A DNA stretch of 64,000 bases, from assembly GCF_029873635.1 (NCBI RefSeq), contig NC_080423.1:107493988-107557987 (forward strand), in the 5' to 3' direction. Under the pieces are notes generated by a model that was not told the origin of the DNA, searched no databases, and saw only the letters and a program-made list of their open reading frames with translations. Both the position numbers and the translations under genes were made by a program. This document shows positions 36,019 to 47,485 of the stretch, one piece after another. Source of the DNA: Malania oleifera. Its lineage: Eukaryota; Streptophyta; Magnoliopsida; Santalales; Ximeniaceae. Within the stretch, counting starts at the first letter, position 1; each line of letters starts with the position of its first letter.

Positions 36019-37240
36019 AATTTTTTTCTTATACATTTATCATCCTTGCTCTTTGTTTTCATACTCAATCCATTATTCAATGGGACACCTTAACCACTTT
36101 ATGAAGAGGATAATAATTGCACTATTTTTAGTGAAGTTTAAAGGCTAAACAAAAAGCTTCTTTGGATTCTCTTCCTCGAGGCTTTCACAATCTCTCATAT
36201 GGGTGGATGTGATGGTATTATTTAAATGTGACTTTTGATATGTTATATTTTGTTTATGAAATACCTATTTCATAGGATAGGATACAATGATCTTCCTATA
36301 AAGGCGTCTCACATAGTTGAAGGCCAAACCTCCTTATAAGTTCAGATCCTCCTAGTACACGTTCAATGTGGGATCATGACATGTTCTCTTGTTTTATCTT
36401 TGATGCCCTTATTAGAGTGGCGTATATATCTATGTAGGATCCACTCACATGATAGTACTCACAGGGTGACTCTAATATCAAATATAATGGTTTTTGGGCT
36501 TAACTTTGGTGAGGCATCCACTGACGTCACAAGTTTGTCGTATAAAAGACGCTTCACATAATTGGAGTCCAAATTATCCTTATAAGCTCAAGATCTCCTT
36601 AGTGCACATCTGATGTGGTACTGTGACAGCAAACTTAATGCGATAGTCGGACAAAAAAAGCGGGGGACAACAATGGACTAGAAAAAAGCGTATGAGAAAT
36701 TATTAGATTAGGTTGCTTAATCATTTTTTATTTTAGATAATTAATGAAAAGTTCTAAATTTTTAATAATTTTTAATTGACAATTATTTATTTGACTCAAA
36801 TTGAACAAGATACTCAAAATTTAAGGTTTTATTTATTTGTAACAAAAGTTATAATTTTTCATTTCAAGATTTTCCAATAATTGCAAAAAATAAAGTTGTG
36901 ATCCACAAGTGAATGCATGATGGTGCGGTTAGCTAGTTGCACTTAATATTTCTCGCAACAAACAAGCAGTACATTTAACAAGCGTGTGGGGCTCAAAGAT
37001 AGAGTGATCATGAGATGGATTGACAATAAAACATCAATGGGAGGTGGGCTTCTAATTTCTAACCTTTTTGGTTCGGAGCTTGGGTGAACTTGATGATTAA
37101 GTATCATGCAATATTGCAATTAATGACCGGAACAATTATGTGATTAGTACCTCTAACAACCCTCTGTGTCCCAACTTCAACTTGTTTGGTTCTGAGCTAG
37201 ATTGAAGCTGGTGGGGACTTCAGCTTTGTTAAGCCTTGTT
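36019..37240. other. Intergenic sequence with a weak internal repeat
   Basis: A phrase about GTCTCACATAGTTGAAGGCC and CCTTATAAGTTCAGATC (36300-36350) recurs in altered form at 36545-36600, suggesting an old repeat. Nothing else recognised. Confidence 0.3.
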
Positions 37241-37269
37241 TGGCGTAACTTTAAGTAAAAGAATGCCCA

Positions 37270-37700
37270 GAAAAAAAGTTGATGAAAAAGAGTTTTTAAC
37301 GTCATTGCATTGAAAAAATTGTAAAAAGAAAAAAAGGTGGTTAGAGAAAAAAAAAACATACAAATTTTGAATGTAGGGTAAAAGGGTTAACGGTAAGTCA
37401 GTCAAGATATTTAAAATGACCAAAATAAAATATCTAATTAATGCCTATATAACTTTGTGATATTCTAAAAAAATTAAGGTAGCGTTTGAACATAGATTAA
37501 AAACAAAAAGTTGATGAAAAACAGTTTTTAACATCGTTACATATAAAAAATTGTCTGTCTACTTTGTAAAATATTGAATGTAGGCTAAAAAGGTTTACTG
37601 TTGTAAGTTGGTGAAAATATTTAAAATGATAAAAATAAAATATATAGGTAATGCCTATATAATTTTGCGATATTTTAAAAAACATAAAGGTAGTGTTGGA
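37270..37700. repeat. About 231-bp diverged tandem duplication
   Basis: AAAAAGTTGATGAAAAA at about 37274 recurs at about 37504, followed in both by GTTTTTAAC, AATTGT, TTGAATGTAGG and TAATGCCTATATAA in the same order. Sequence such as GTTTGG at the margins hints at a non-autonomous DNA element, but no ends are clear. Confidence 0.6.
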
Positions 37701-39039
37701 GCATAGACTCGGGCTTTTATTTGGCTTCGTGTGGATTTAAAAGAAAATTAACATGATTTATTAAAATATTTTGTCCGAATCTCAAAAATTCAAATTCAAA
37801 TTCCGAAAAGTTTCAAGTGGATAATCTTAAAAACTCCGAATTAAAGAAGCCATTTGGGGCACATCATATGTACAGCTATTTGCTTTTAAAAAGAAAATTT
37901 ATCCTAGAGAAAGGGGCACAAATTCACCTCACCTTTAATCATATGGTCTAATAGTTTTGATTACTCTTAACAACCACATGGGTCCCAATTGCACAAGGCT
38001 GGTATATTTGTAAACGGCAATCCAAACCAAACTCCAAACCTAAGGCTTTTGGGTGGTGAAAGCACAAACGGCAACCCAAACAAAGCAGGGTGAATGATTG
38101 CTCAAACGACGGTGTGGATTTCAGAGGATTGACAGTCCAAGAATCGACGGTGAGGAGAGAAATGCTTATGATCGGACGGTGAAGGGATGGTAAAATGTGT
38201 AAAACGTGTTAGCCAAATAGGAACAATATTAGTGCATTCATAATAAGAAGCGACAAAATATATATAATAGTTTGAGGAAAATAGGTTTTTTTTTCATTCT
38301 TAAATTTTTAGGGTAAAATTAATTACATTTACTCATTTTTATTAGGTATAAATTAGTGCACTAATTTTAATTCAATGTGTAAAAAAACTCACTAACTGTT
38401 ACAATGAATTGAATTAATAATCCTTTAAAAAATGTTTGTTAAAAATAAAGAATTAAAATCGTTAAAATTCAATAAAAGGGAGGATAAGAAAGGGTATAAG
38501 ATGAAGAATAGGCTTGAGTCTTTGCCTTGACTTAACTTTTATAGGCAAAAAGAAGTAAATTTGAATTTTTAGTTTGTAGAGTGGAATGAAAATTTACATA
38601 AAAAGTATTAAAAGAACCATCTTTATTTTGTCCAGTTTCAATTTTTGTGTACCAAATCAAAGTATTCAAAATGAGATTCTATAGTTTGTCTTATTTGTAA
38701 ATGGTATATTTGTTGTGTGTGGAGTCTGATTTCTAGTACATGGAGTATTACATGCGTAGGACTTTTTCTTAACAAAATGAAATGTGTATTTTGTTGAGAC
38801 GGATGCATATCTAATTTTATGTTTTATGAAGGTTTTCCTATATCCTCATATAAAATATATTATTCTCGATTAAAGGTAAAAAAAAAAAAACAATTGAATA
38901 CGATGAGAGTGAGGGAAAGAGGTTAGGATATTATACTTGTACATATTGCTGAGTAGGGGAATTGGTGGCTTCATCTGATTACAAGGATGTAGGTAAATTT
39001 TTGAACCTCGTAAATCTTATGATCTAGGCGTTGTGTGTG

Positions 39040-39072
<33 letters not shown>

Positions 39073-39110
39073 TTTTTTTTTAATTTCTTAGTTTCTTTTG
39101 TTTGCTGGTT
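37701..39110. other. AT-rich intergenic sequence
   Basis: Includes a (TG)n run at 39032-39053 followed by poly-T. No gene or element was recognised. Confidence 0.4.
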
Positions 39111-39119
39111 TTGTTACAA

Positions 39120-39440
39120 TTTTTCATAACAAGATATTGTCTTGATTGATGAACTAAGGGTGGAGTAGAATATAAGTTAAAATTATAGAAAGATATTTTA
39201 GAATCTAGAAGTTTTAGGATAAGTAGAAATATGATAAAATATATGAAATATAATTTTAGTCATGATTGGAGGAATATTAGAGAAAATATTGAACTTGATG
39301 GTCAAGAAATTAATAACACTAATAGATTTTTATACCTTTGATCTATTATGAAAGTTAGAAGAAAGATAAATTAAAGATGTAATACGTAAAATTAAAGGAG
39401 GTTGGGTAAAATAAAGAGTGCTCTGATCGCATGTTATATA
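39120..39440 (+). mobile_element. RTE-type LINE fragment
   Basis: Matches the reverse-transcriptase C-terminal part seen at 54800-55000: ATATTGTCTTGATTGATGAA, then TTTTAGTCATGATTGGAGG and NRFLYL-like coding. It is decayed, with several stops. Confidence 0.65.
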
Positions 39441-39871
39441 ATCACAGAAGAAGCTAGAGAAAAGCTAAAGGCAAAGAAGAAGCCAGAAAAGACTTAGCTG
39501 TTATTTCTGTTATTGTGTTATTGTTTCTATGTAGTATAAATATTAAAAGGCCTTCCTGTATTTTTACTTGAAGAAATTCATTTTTGTTCAATTCAGATTA
39601 CACAAACTCTCAAGTTCTCCCAATTTCCTTCCCTGTTTTCAGTTTTTCTCCTCTGTTCATCAAGTTCTCAACAACACGCACACAGGATGCGTGGAGCACT
39701 TCAAAATATAAAAAACCTCATTTATTATATCTTGTATTATGTAAATATATATATATATATATATATATAAAATCTATAAAAATATATGTATATATTTAAA
39801 ATATCTGTATAAATATATATTTGTATACATAGAATATGATGTTGTGTCCAAAGAGCTAGTTTGTACGTGAC

Positions 39872-40058
39872 TTAAGCATCCGTTACCATGAAATATGCCT
39901 CAAGGGTAAAGCTAGTACCCTCTAGTGATCGTTACAGTTGACACACATCCATTCCACTTAATAGAGTTTGTGGGACTAGATACATTTAATTGTTTGGCAA
40001 TTGCTTCCCAAATAGTGTCATTGTCGAAGGGTTTAGCTTTCTTAATCTCAATACATAC
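39872..40058 (-). pseudogene. Lone exon 2 of a jasmonate-induced-protein-like gene
   Basis: After an acceptor-like GCATGCAG the minus strand reads VCIEIKKAKPFDNDTIWEAI, then WNGCVSTVTITRG, closely matching exon 2 of copy A. A one-base shift follows, bringing an early stop; the old ending FTLEAYF and a VTDA-like tail are readable in the next frame. No exon 1 is found upstream as far as 40660. It is a partial, inactive copy. Confidence 0.7.
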
Positions 40059-40675
40059 CTGCATGCATGTGGTATACAAAAATTAAGCTAACCCTCCAAT
40101 GAGGCTAGAGTCTCACACTCTCCTACTCGTCCTTCTTCCCTCTTTGCCAAATGATGCAGGGGCAGCATCAAGGGTCTGCAGCCATGGGAGAATGGAGGAG
40201 AGGAGAAGGGAAGAAGAAGAGAGAAGGGAGGAGAGAGGAGATATAAGGTGGAAACTCACGAGCACTTCAAATTCAAATTCAACAACTGCTCACAACATGG
40301 ATTTCCCACACTATTTATAAGAAATCCATTAAACACATGAAATTACACACAAGGTCTTAAATTTTAATTTCGACTCAAATTTTGAAACTCCAAAAGTACG
40401 AAAATTTCCATGGAAATTTTGATTTCGATGTCAATTTTGATTTCAATTTGAAAAAATAACAAAAACCAGTCGTAAAACATGGAATCCTTTGTGAAACTTT
40501 AGAAATGGTTAATAAACATAATAATATAAGTTTTAAGGGTAATATATTATAAATTAAATACAATTATGTTTTGTTTGAGGTGGAAAAGTTGTAAAATAGT
40601 ATGTGTATCAAACATATTTGTAAGATAATGTACATTAAACATATTCAGTTAATGCAAATGAACATTGATGAGTTT
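40059..40675. other. Intergenic sequence
   Basis: Contains a purine-rich stretch (40190-40245) and AT-rich sequence. No gene recognised. Confidence 0.4.
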
Positions 40676-41606
40676 GATTCCATGTTTAGTAGTTTGGAGA
40701 TTGTGGAGAAGGAGATGTGTGGTTAGAATGGAGGGGAAATTGAAGAGTAGTACAAATGTGTGGCTGTCCATTAAGAATTGGGTGGGGGTTTTGAGTGAGA
40801 ACATGACAGTTATGGCTAATTTAAATGATACTGATGTTCTGATCTTGTAGAATCTGGAGGTGCAGATTGTGAATAAAAAGAATAAAGTTATGCAAGTTGT
40901 GAGATGGCTAAAACTGAGGCAAGGGAGGTTGAAACTAAATTTGGATGAGAGCAACTTGGAGAACTCAAAGCCGGCGGGTGGTGGTGACATCCTTAGAGAC
41001 TATACAAATTCTTTTATTTTTGGTTTTTCAAAATATTTTGGTTCTTATTCTAATAATGAAGTTGAATTGAGAGCAGTGATGGAAGAAATAAAACTTTATA
41101 AACAATTGAACCATACTAGTATTGACATTGAATGTGATTCGAGTATTGTAATAAATTTGATAAGATCCAGTAAATGCTTTGTATGACATTTGTGAAATTT
41201 TTGGGAGCAACTTATTGGTGTATTGGAGGGAGTAGATTTTTCTATAAATCATTTCTATAGAGAAGGGAATAAAGTGACAGATGTGTTGGCTCGACAAGGT
41301 GTCATGGGGAGGAATAGTTTGTTTACAAATAGTAGTCAACTTCTTAGAGTTATCAAAGGTTTATATAGATTGGATAAGATAGGTACGACTTATATGAGGT
41401 ATGTTTAGTTGGTTTTCTTTTGGTATTGGTATAAGTTTGTTTTCTTCTTTTGTTTGGTTTAATGGATGAGGTGTTTTTTATTTGATTATTGTGTAAGCTC
41501 CAAGTGCCTTTTTGTTTCCATAGTATTCCTCCACCATTAGTGAGGGTTATTAATAAAATTAAGAAAGGAGGTGTCGCCCTCTTTTACTAAAAAAAGAAAA
41601 GAAAGT
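40676..41606 (+). mobile_element. L1-type LINE 3' end with RNase H domain
   Basis: An RNase H-like domain of plant L1 elements is readable: WLKLRQGRLKLNLDESN (about 40905-40955), NNEVELRAVMEEIKL (about 41055), IDIECDSSIV (about 41125) and HFYREGNKVTDVLARQG (about 41250). The acidic D, E and D positions are present. The usual DGS after the first Asp reads DES. Stops interrupt it, for example near 41185. The tail GTGTCGCCCTCTTTTACT followed by an A-rich run (41588-41606) is the usual L1 end. It is 5'-truncated. Confidence 0.8.
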
Positions 41607-42208
41607 ATTACTGTAAGTTTATTTTTTTTATATAATTTCAAAAGCATTTGTAATAATATTTTGTTTCAATAAAATAAATTAAAAGAGAAATTTCACTTCA
41701 CTCCTGTTGCGGGATAAAATTGTGATGATCTGTGACGTTGCTCTATGACTTCTGATGACCTGAAAAAGATGAAAACAAAGCAGACTTGGAGGACCCAGGG
41801 TGTACTTCGGGGGGTTACTCCAATACCTAAGTTAAGGAATGCTTCCAAGAGTTGAATGCAACAGTAAGATTGGGTTACGAGTTAGTTACCTTGACTTGTT
41901 TGCATCACCTTTCTTTATAATGACGAGGATTGACCCTTGGGGTGATACGTCATTATGATGTGGGAGCGTGGATCATTTCAAAGGTTTAAAGCGCCAGCGT
42001 GGATCACTCTAGGTGTTTAAGGCGCCAGCGTGGATCTCTCATTTTATTATTGGATTATAACTAATTGCTCTTACCAGATGATTGAACTTGGGTAGTGATT
42101 GTTGAGTTTTGACTTCCTTTTATAAGCTGATATATTTAGGACGTATCAACTCCTAAATCTCTAATTTGAATTTCGACGAAATTTCATTGTATAATTGAAA
42201 TTTTGAAA
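41607..42208. other. Possible LTR-like sequence, unclassified
   Basis: GCGCCAGCGTGGATC occurs twice (about 41990 and 42020) in a moderately GC-rich stretch, and GGACGTATCAACTCC lies near 42135. This resembles LTR leader sequence but no ends were found. Confidence 0.25.
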
Positions 42209-44020
42209 AGTTATATGAACTCTAAAATTACCACAATGCGCACACATCAGGCTATTGAACTTACTGTGAATGATGTGATGGTCTTACATAATATTACAAG
42301 AAGGGGCTTTGTGTATGAACAAGGATTCAGGCAGTGAATCAACCAAAGCAACTCAAATGAAGAAGGCATTTTTTTCTTTTTGTTTAAATAATGGAATTAA
42401 GAAACTAAAATTTCAAAATTATTATTTTTCTTAATCATTTAAAAATTAATCAAGATAAGTGGGAGAATTTTGGTTACTTCACCAAAGACTTTAAGCACAA
42501 CTCGCAATGAGTCAGCTTATTCACGCAAGTTTCTCATGAAAACTCCAATTCCTCAAATCCTCACAAACAGCTTACAAATAGTATGCCTGAATCCAGCACT
42601 AGCAGGAAAATGCAGCAATGGAGTCTAATTCTTGATGCTGCAGTGACAATTGACTCTCCAAAATGGTGATGGTAGAGTGGCAGCCCAATCTCTAGCAATC
42701 ATGATCAAAATATAGCAGGTTTGCAAAATATCATCTCTGGGGTCAAAATGTTACGCTGCAGGTCACAATCTTTGGAACAAAAACTAAAATCTCGTAGGTG
42801 AAACCAGTTTGTTGCAAGTCCGGAAGATGCGGGAGAATCTGGAACTGTGTCAGCTGTGTCATCGGAGTGTGGGTGCGTGTGTTGCCAGGTGGTGGCATTT
42901 GATCTTCCAGCTGGTGGTAGATTGAAGGGTGGTAATTTTCAGTGGCGGTGACAGTCTGAAGAAAAAACAACAGGAAGTCAGGGATTTCTAAGGGACGACA
43001 GCTGAAACATCTTCAGTTTGCTCGTGGGGCCTCTCTGGTGGTTGGATGACTATGAAATTTTAGGGGAGGGCCTTTGGTGGTGTCTGCTTTGATGTTGATG
43101 GAGGTGTGATGAAGTAATGCCTGGAAGTCAATCAGTGTTCAAAATTGAGAGGCACGACTATAATTTTTCTCGGAAAGTTGCAGGTGATGAAGTGATGAAC
43201 AGTCTGGCACGTGGTGTTTTTGGTTTGTTGTCTTGTACCAAATTGTATGCAGAACTGCAATAAACACAGAGAGAATAGAGCGAGAGAAACATAGAGAAGA
43301 AGAGAAGAAGAACAAGGGAGAGGAAGAGAGAACATCTGCAGGATAGAACAAAGTTAGAGCTAGCACAGAGAGTGTGAGACAGAAACATGAGAAAGGAAGG
43401 AGAAGGAGAAGAGAGAAGAAGATAGGAGGAAGAAGATGGAGGAAGAGGAGGAAAAGGGCGGCAGGACAGATATTAGAGCCAGAACAGAGGGAGAGACAGA
43501 AAGAGGAGAAAGGAAGGAGAAGAAATAAGAAGAAAGGAGGAGGAAGGAGGAAGGGTGGGGGAGAGAGAGAGCCGAGCAATTCCGTACCCAAATATGATAA
43601 CTGTTCTTATACAACTTGTTGGGAATAACGAACAAATTCCCGAATTCTGTGAGAAACAAAACAGAGAAAAATAACGCCAAAGAAAAAATCAATCACACGC
43701 ACAAGATAATATTTACGTGGTTTGGCAATTTTGCTTACGTCCACGAAGTTGTAGGGATTTCAATATTATCAGGAAGAAAACACAGAGAGTGCGACGATAC
43801 AATGCTCTGACTCTCGCTCTCTCGCAGGTACAACCACACCAACACTAATCACCTGAAAGCAATCCCTTTTATATGTTGCGCCTAGAGTTCCGTTCCGAAT
43901 GGGCTCCAAAAGACTAAGCCTTAAGATAGAAATCTCTAATTAAATAGAGGTCAGGTCGTCATCCAAATTAAAACACAATTAGGCTCCACAAAAGCCCAAC
44001 ACAACTCATACTTATATCTA
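42209..44020. repeat. Repeat R1 copy 2, split by a solo LTR
   Basis: It matches R1 copy 1 from GTTATATGAACTCTAAAATT onward and keeps the site GGGGCTTTGTGTATG (42305-42319) without the young Copia element. It also shares the purine-rich block (43260-43560). It is interrupted by a solo LTR at 43617-44001 and ends at 44020 where another LTR-like start begins. Confidence 0.75.
43617..44001 (+). mobile_element. Solo LTR, Copia-like, 385 bp
   Basis: The ends TGTTGGGAATAAC and GCCCAACA form TG...CA with short inverted ends. The perfect target duplication CAACT lies at 43612-43616 and 44002-44006. The R1 copy 1 sequence near 29270 shows the empty site. It contains TTTACGTGGTTTGGCAATTT and TACGTCCACG, a phrase common in plant Copia LTRs; this suggests plus orientation. 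Confidence 0.85.
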
Positions 44021-44021
44021 A

Positions 44022-44600
44022 TGTAGACACCCCAATTTTAAAGGACCTCTCTTTTCTTCTCATCTTAGTGTATGGGTTCTGTGTTGTTTGTTCCCTTGCA
44101 TTGTAGATATGGAGACCCTTTGTAATAATGGATAATTAAAAATTTAGGGATCATTTTGAAAAAAATTCGTATTAGGTCCTTTTACATTCTTGAGTCCTTT
44201 TATGTTAAAATTAAGGCATGTTTATTGAGTGTGGTCATGTTAAAATTAAGACCTATCTATTGAGTCATTTTATTATTGAGTCATTCTTATGTTGAAATTA
44301 AGTTCCTAATATTTTAAAATTGAGTTCTCGTTATTTTGAAATTAAGTCCTTTTTATTTTAAAATAAGTCTTCTTTTATTGAGCTAGGTCCCTTTTAATGA
44401 GTCATTGTGAGGTGAAATTGAATTCTTTTGTTATCAAACCCTTTAGGTCCCTATTATTTTAAAATTGAATCCCTATTATTTTAAAAATTGAGTCTTTTTT
44501 ATTTTAAAATTAAGTCCTTTTTAACATTGAGTCCATTTGTTGAGTCCTTTTTTTTTTTGTTTTAAAATTTAGTCCTTGTCATTAACTCCTTTGATTTCCG
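44022..44600 (+). mobile_element. LTR-like start (Ogre/Tat type) with degenerate repeats
   Basis: TGTAGACACCCCAATTTTA at 44022 closely resembles the start of the Ogre-like LTR at 60410 (TGTAGACACCCCATTTTTA). It is followed by a series of degenerate GAGTCCTTTTTATTTTAAAA phrases (44170-44580). The other end was not found, so this is probably a truncated LTR. Confidence 0.4.
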
Positions 44601-44609
44601 GGAATTAAG

Positions 44610-45120
44610 ATATTAATGACAAATCTGATTGGTCACTATATATATATATATATGCTATAATTAAATTAATCAAAGCAATTAATAGTGACACTTCCAAATT
44701 TGTTACTACAAGTTAGTAAAAGGTAGAAATTGTGAAGGTTTGTAAACTGTCACTAATACTTAATATCTTATTTTCTCTTTATCATTTGAATATGACCAAC
44801 CATTAGTTATGGTTTTGATATTGTCAAGAAAAGTCCGCTGCTACTCACTAGTCTCATTTCGTCACTATACACTCTATATATATATATATATATATATATC
44901 CTTCAACTAAATAGAAGAGGACAATAGTGACGGTTTTAAAACCGTCACTACAAGTCTATATTCACTAATAAAGTTGTGTCGCGGGAAACAACTTTATTAG
45001 TGACGAATGTATTAGTGGCAGATTTACATTCGTCACCATTGAGTTTTTATTAGTAACAAGAATTGTTATCTTCACTACTACTTAATATTACTAGTGACGA
45101 ATTTATAATTCGTTCGTACA
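44610..45120. mobile_element. Hairpin-rich non-autonomous element or relic
   Basis: Consecutive inverted repeats: a perfect 26-base palindrome at 44925-44950 (half-site TAGTGACGGTTTT); 16-base arms at 44962-44977 and 44988-45003; 12-base arms at 45000-45011 and 45025-45036; and ACGAATT with AATTCGT near 45096. The TAGTGACG motif recurs on both strands across the region, as in subterminal repeats of some plant DNA transposons such as CACTA types. No terminal repeats or transposase were fixed, so the class is uncertain. Confidence 0.5.
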
Positions 45121-45583
45121 AATGCATTATTATTGACGATTTTTGTTTGGTGAAAAGGGCATTCTTGCAATTCATACACAAAACCATGCAATCTATCATG
45201 CACGCTCGAGCATTAGCTATCCATTCATCACATGAACACTCACTTGCCTTCGCACAACCAGCCACAGCAAGGTGAATGTGTATTCAGTTCGAGTTTGAGG
45301 GTAGGTAGCATTTGGAAACAAGGAATGAAGAGATGGGAGATGGTAGCAATGGAGGTCGGAGCTATGTTTGATTTTATCGTTTGATGGTTGACAAAAAAAT
45401 AAAAAATAAATAAAACATGTGGCCATCTTATTTATTATAGAGATCGTGATGATTTGACATTCACTGGTGCCACCCGCACATTGACATTACTTTATCATCA
45501 CATACATTTTGCCATTATCATATATATATAAAAGTGCCTTTTATTATATTTTATTTTCCATAATTTGACACGTATGTGCATAG
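45121..45583. other. Intergenic sequence, start of the duplicated segment
   Basis: From about 45366 (TTTGATTTTATCGTTTGATG) the sequence matches 51645 onward; this marks the left end of the repeated jasmonate-like segment. No other feature seen. Confidence 0.5.
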
Positions 45584-46160
45584 TTACTGTTCTGTGAGAG
45601 CCATGCGTGCATAAAGCTCAGCAACTCCATGCATATCCTGAATGTTCATAGTTGACACACATCCATTCCATGTGGCAGTGCTTAAGGAGCCAGACTGATG
45701 TAGTTTCATAAAAATTAAAGGCCATATGGCTTCATTGTCATAGTGGCCAGCTTCATTAATCTCAGTATATACCTGCAGGCATGCAACAGCGATCAAAATT
45801 GAATTGATTAGGTACTTTCAAAACACCTACTCACTGCTATAACTTCGTCATAATTATCCAATTTAATGTATATGTATACATGTATGTAATCAATTTTAGG
45901 AGTTGAACTTGATAAAAATGTTTAGTATGATTAAATTGAGAAGACTTGTCATATAGCACCCAAGGGTTGCTCAATTGATTATTAAGCTAAAGACTCTCTT
46001 GTTTGATAGGACACTTGGTTATGATCAAATAATTTTGAGACTATCACTTTTTAATTAAGAAAATAATTTTAGTATTTAAGTAGAAAAGGATAGAGGAGCA
46101 TACCCATCCTTTATCTCATCAAATAAGTGAGGTGCCTAATTAGTCCCAAACCATCATGTA

Positions 46161-46208
<48 letters not shown>

Positions 46209-46545
46209 TGTTGCTTGGTTGGTTACACCATGACAACATCCAATCACATCGATGTCCCTGCTTATTCTTTCCACGATACACAACACCAGTTCCTTTGGTA
46301 GTTTTGTACGCAAACCACAAGTGTCTCCTCACGGGCGATGTCTCTGGCAGGGGGAGGCACAGGGGGAACGTCCAAAACGCGACTTTTAATAAATTTTAGT
46401 ATGTTGTTCGTCTCATATATTCCTCAAGGGAAGTGTCCTCCTTTTCAGTACTAATGCTTTTCTTATAAGGAGCCACCCCTGCTTCTTTCAAATATGAATT
46501 GGTGGCAAAGTTTGGAAACACTTTGGTATAGCACTCCACAGCCAT
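45584..46545 (-). pseudogene. Jasmonate-induced-protein-like gene, copy B (broken)
   Basis: Exon 1 starts at ATG 46545 (MAVECYTKVFPNF) and reaches a donor-like AAG|GTGTGT at 46207. Exon 2 is 45772-45584 (acceptor CTGCAG, VYTEINEAGHY, WNGCVST, ending ALTEQ). Compared with copy D, about 64 bases of exon 1 between EEY and the NETNG position are missing, which shifts the frame and gives a stop a few codons later; downstream coding (VVYRGKN, CDWMLSWC) is then only in another frame. The intron begins with a 44-base (GT)n run at 46163-46206. A TATATATA sequence lies about 80 bp upstream. It is probably inactive. Confidence 0.75.
46163..46206. repeat. (AC)22 microsatellite starting at the copy B splice donor
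   Basis: A perfect dinucleotide run, read as (GT)22 on the gene strand, starts exactly at the intron's first base after AACAAG. Confidence 0.9.
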
Positions 46546-46996
46546 TACAACTGAACTTAGCTAGCAAGCTCACTCTGTGTATGTGTGTGTTTATAATGAA
46601 AACCATACAACTTATGCACGCATATATATAGCATGCAATTAATAAAGATATGGAGGGGAGAGAGTTTAATCATGAGTTTTTTTTTTTTTTTTTTTAGAAA
46701 AGGTTGTGAATTTAATTAGAAAAAAAATTAATTAGCATAATGCATATGGGAGGGAATGGGAGTGGGAATTGCAAAAAGGGAAATTGATTCTTTGCTTATC
46801 TATGGGAGATAGTGACATGACATGTGCACAATTGATATGTGCATGCATGGGTAAGGAAAGATTAAGGTAAAATGAATATATTATTGTAGTAAAGCAAGAA
46901 TATTTGAAAAAGGAAAAAGAATATTTGAATAATGGGAGTGGACCGATGGGGAAATATATTCCATCACCTGTCTAGCTATTTGGTTTAAGCCAATGT

Positions 46997-47037
<41 letters not shown>

Positions 47038-47485
47038 AGTAAAACAAGAATATTTGAAAAAGGAAAAAGAATATTTGAATAATGGGGGTGGACCGAGGGG
47101 GAAATATATTCGATCACCTATAAAACAAGTTGGGAAAAAGAAGCCTATGAGTCACAATAGAACCAATGTCCTAAAGTTTATCTAGAGTCCCTATTTTTTT
47201 AAAAATAAGGTTGAACATTCTTAAAAGAAATAAGCTGCTATTATAAATATATAATTAAATTATTTAATGAACAAAAATATTTGAAAAAATACAAAAAACT
47301 CTCATTGTAATCTAGCCCAAAATTAACAATTCATTCTAAAATTTTATTATGATCATTAGCCTCTTGTGATTTTTAAAATAGTGAAAAGTTATAATATTGT
47401 TAGCTCATGTTTACTTAAATATCTTAAAAAAATTAAAATTACTCATATAATTAATCAATATAAGTAATATATGAAAGCTGTAGAG
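46546..47485. other. Copy B upstream flank with a tandem duplication
   Basis: A block with AAGAATATTTGAAAAAGG and AATAATGGG.GTGGACCGA occurs at about 46885-46960 and again at about 47033-47110, separated by an (AT)n run at 47004-47030. The same doubled arrangement exists at 53255-53490 but not near 56750. No gene. Confidence 0.55.
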
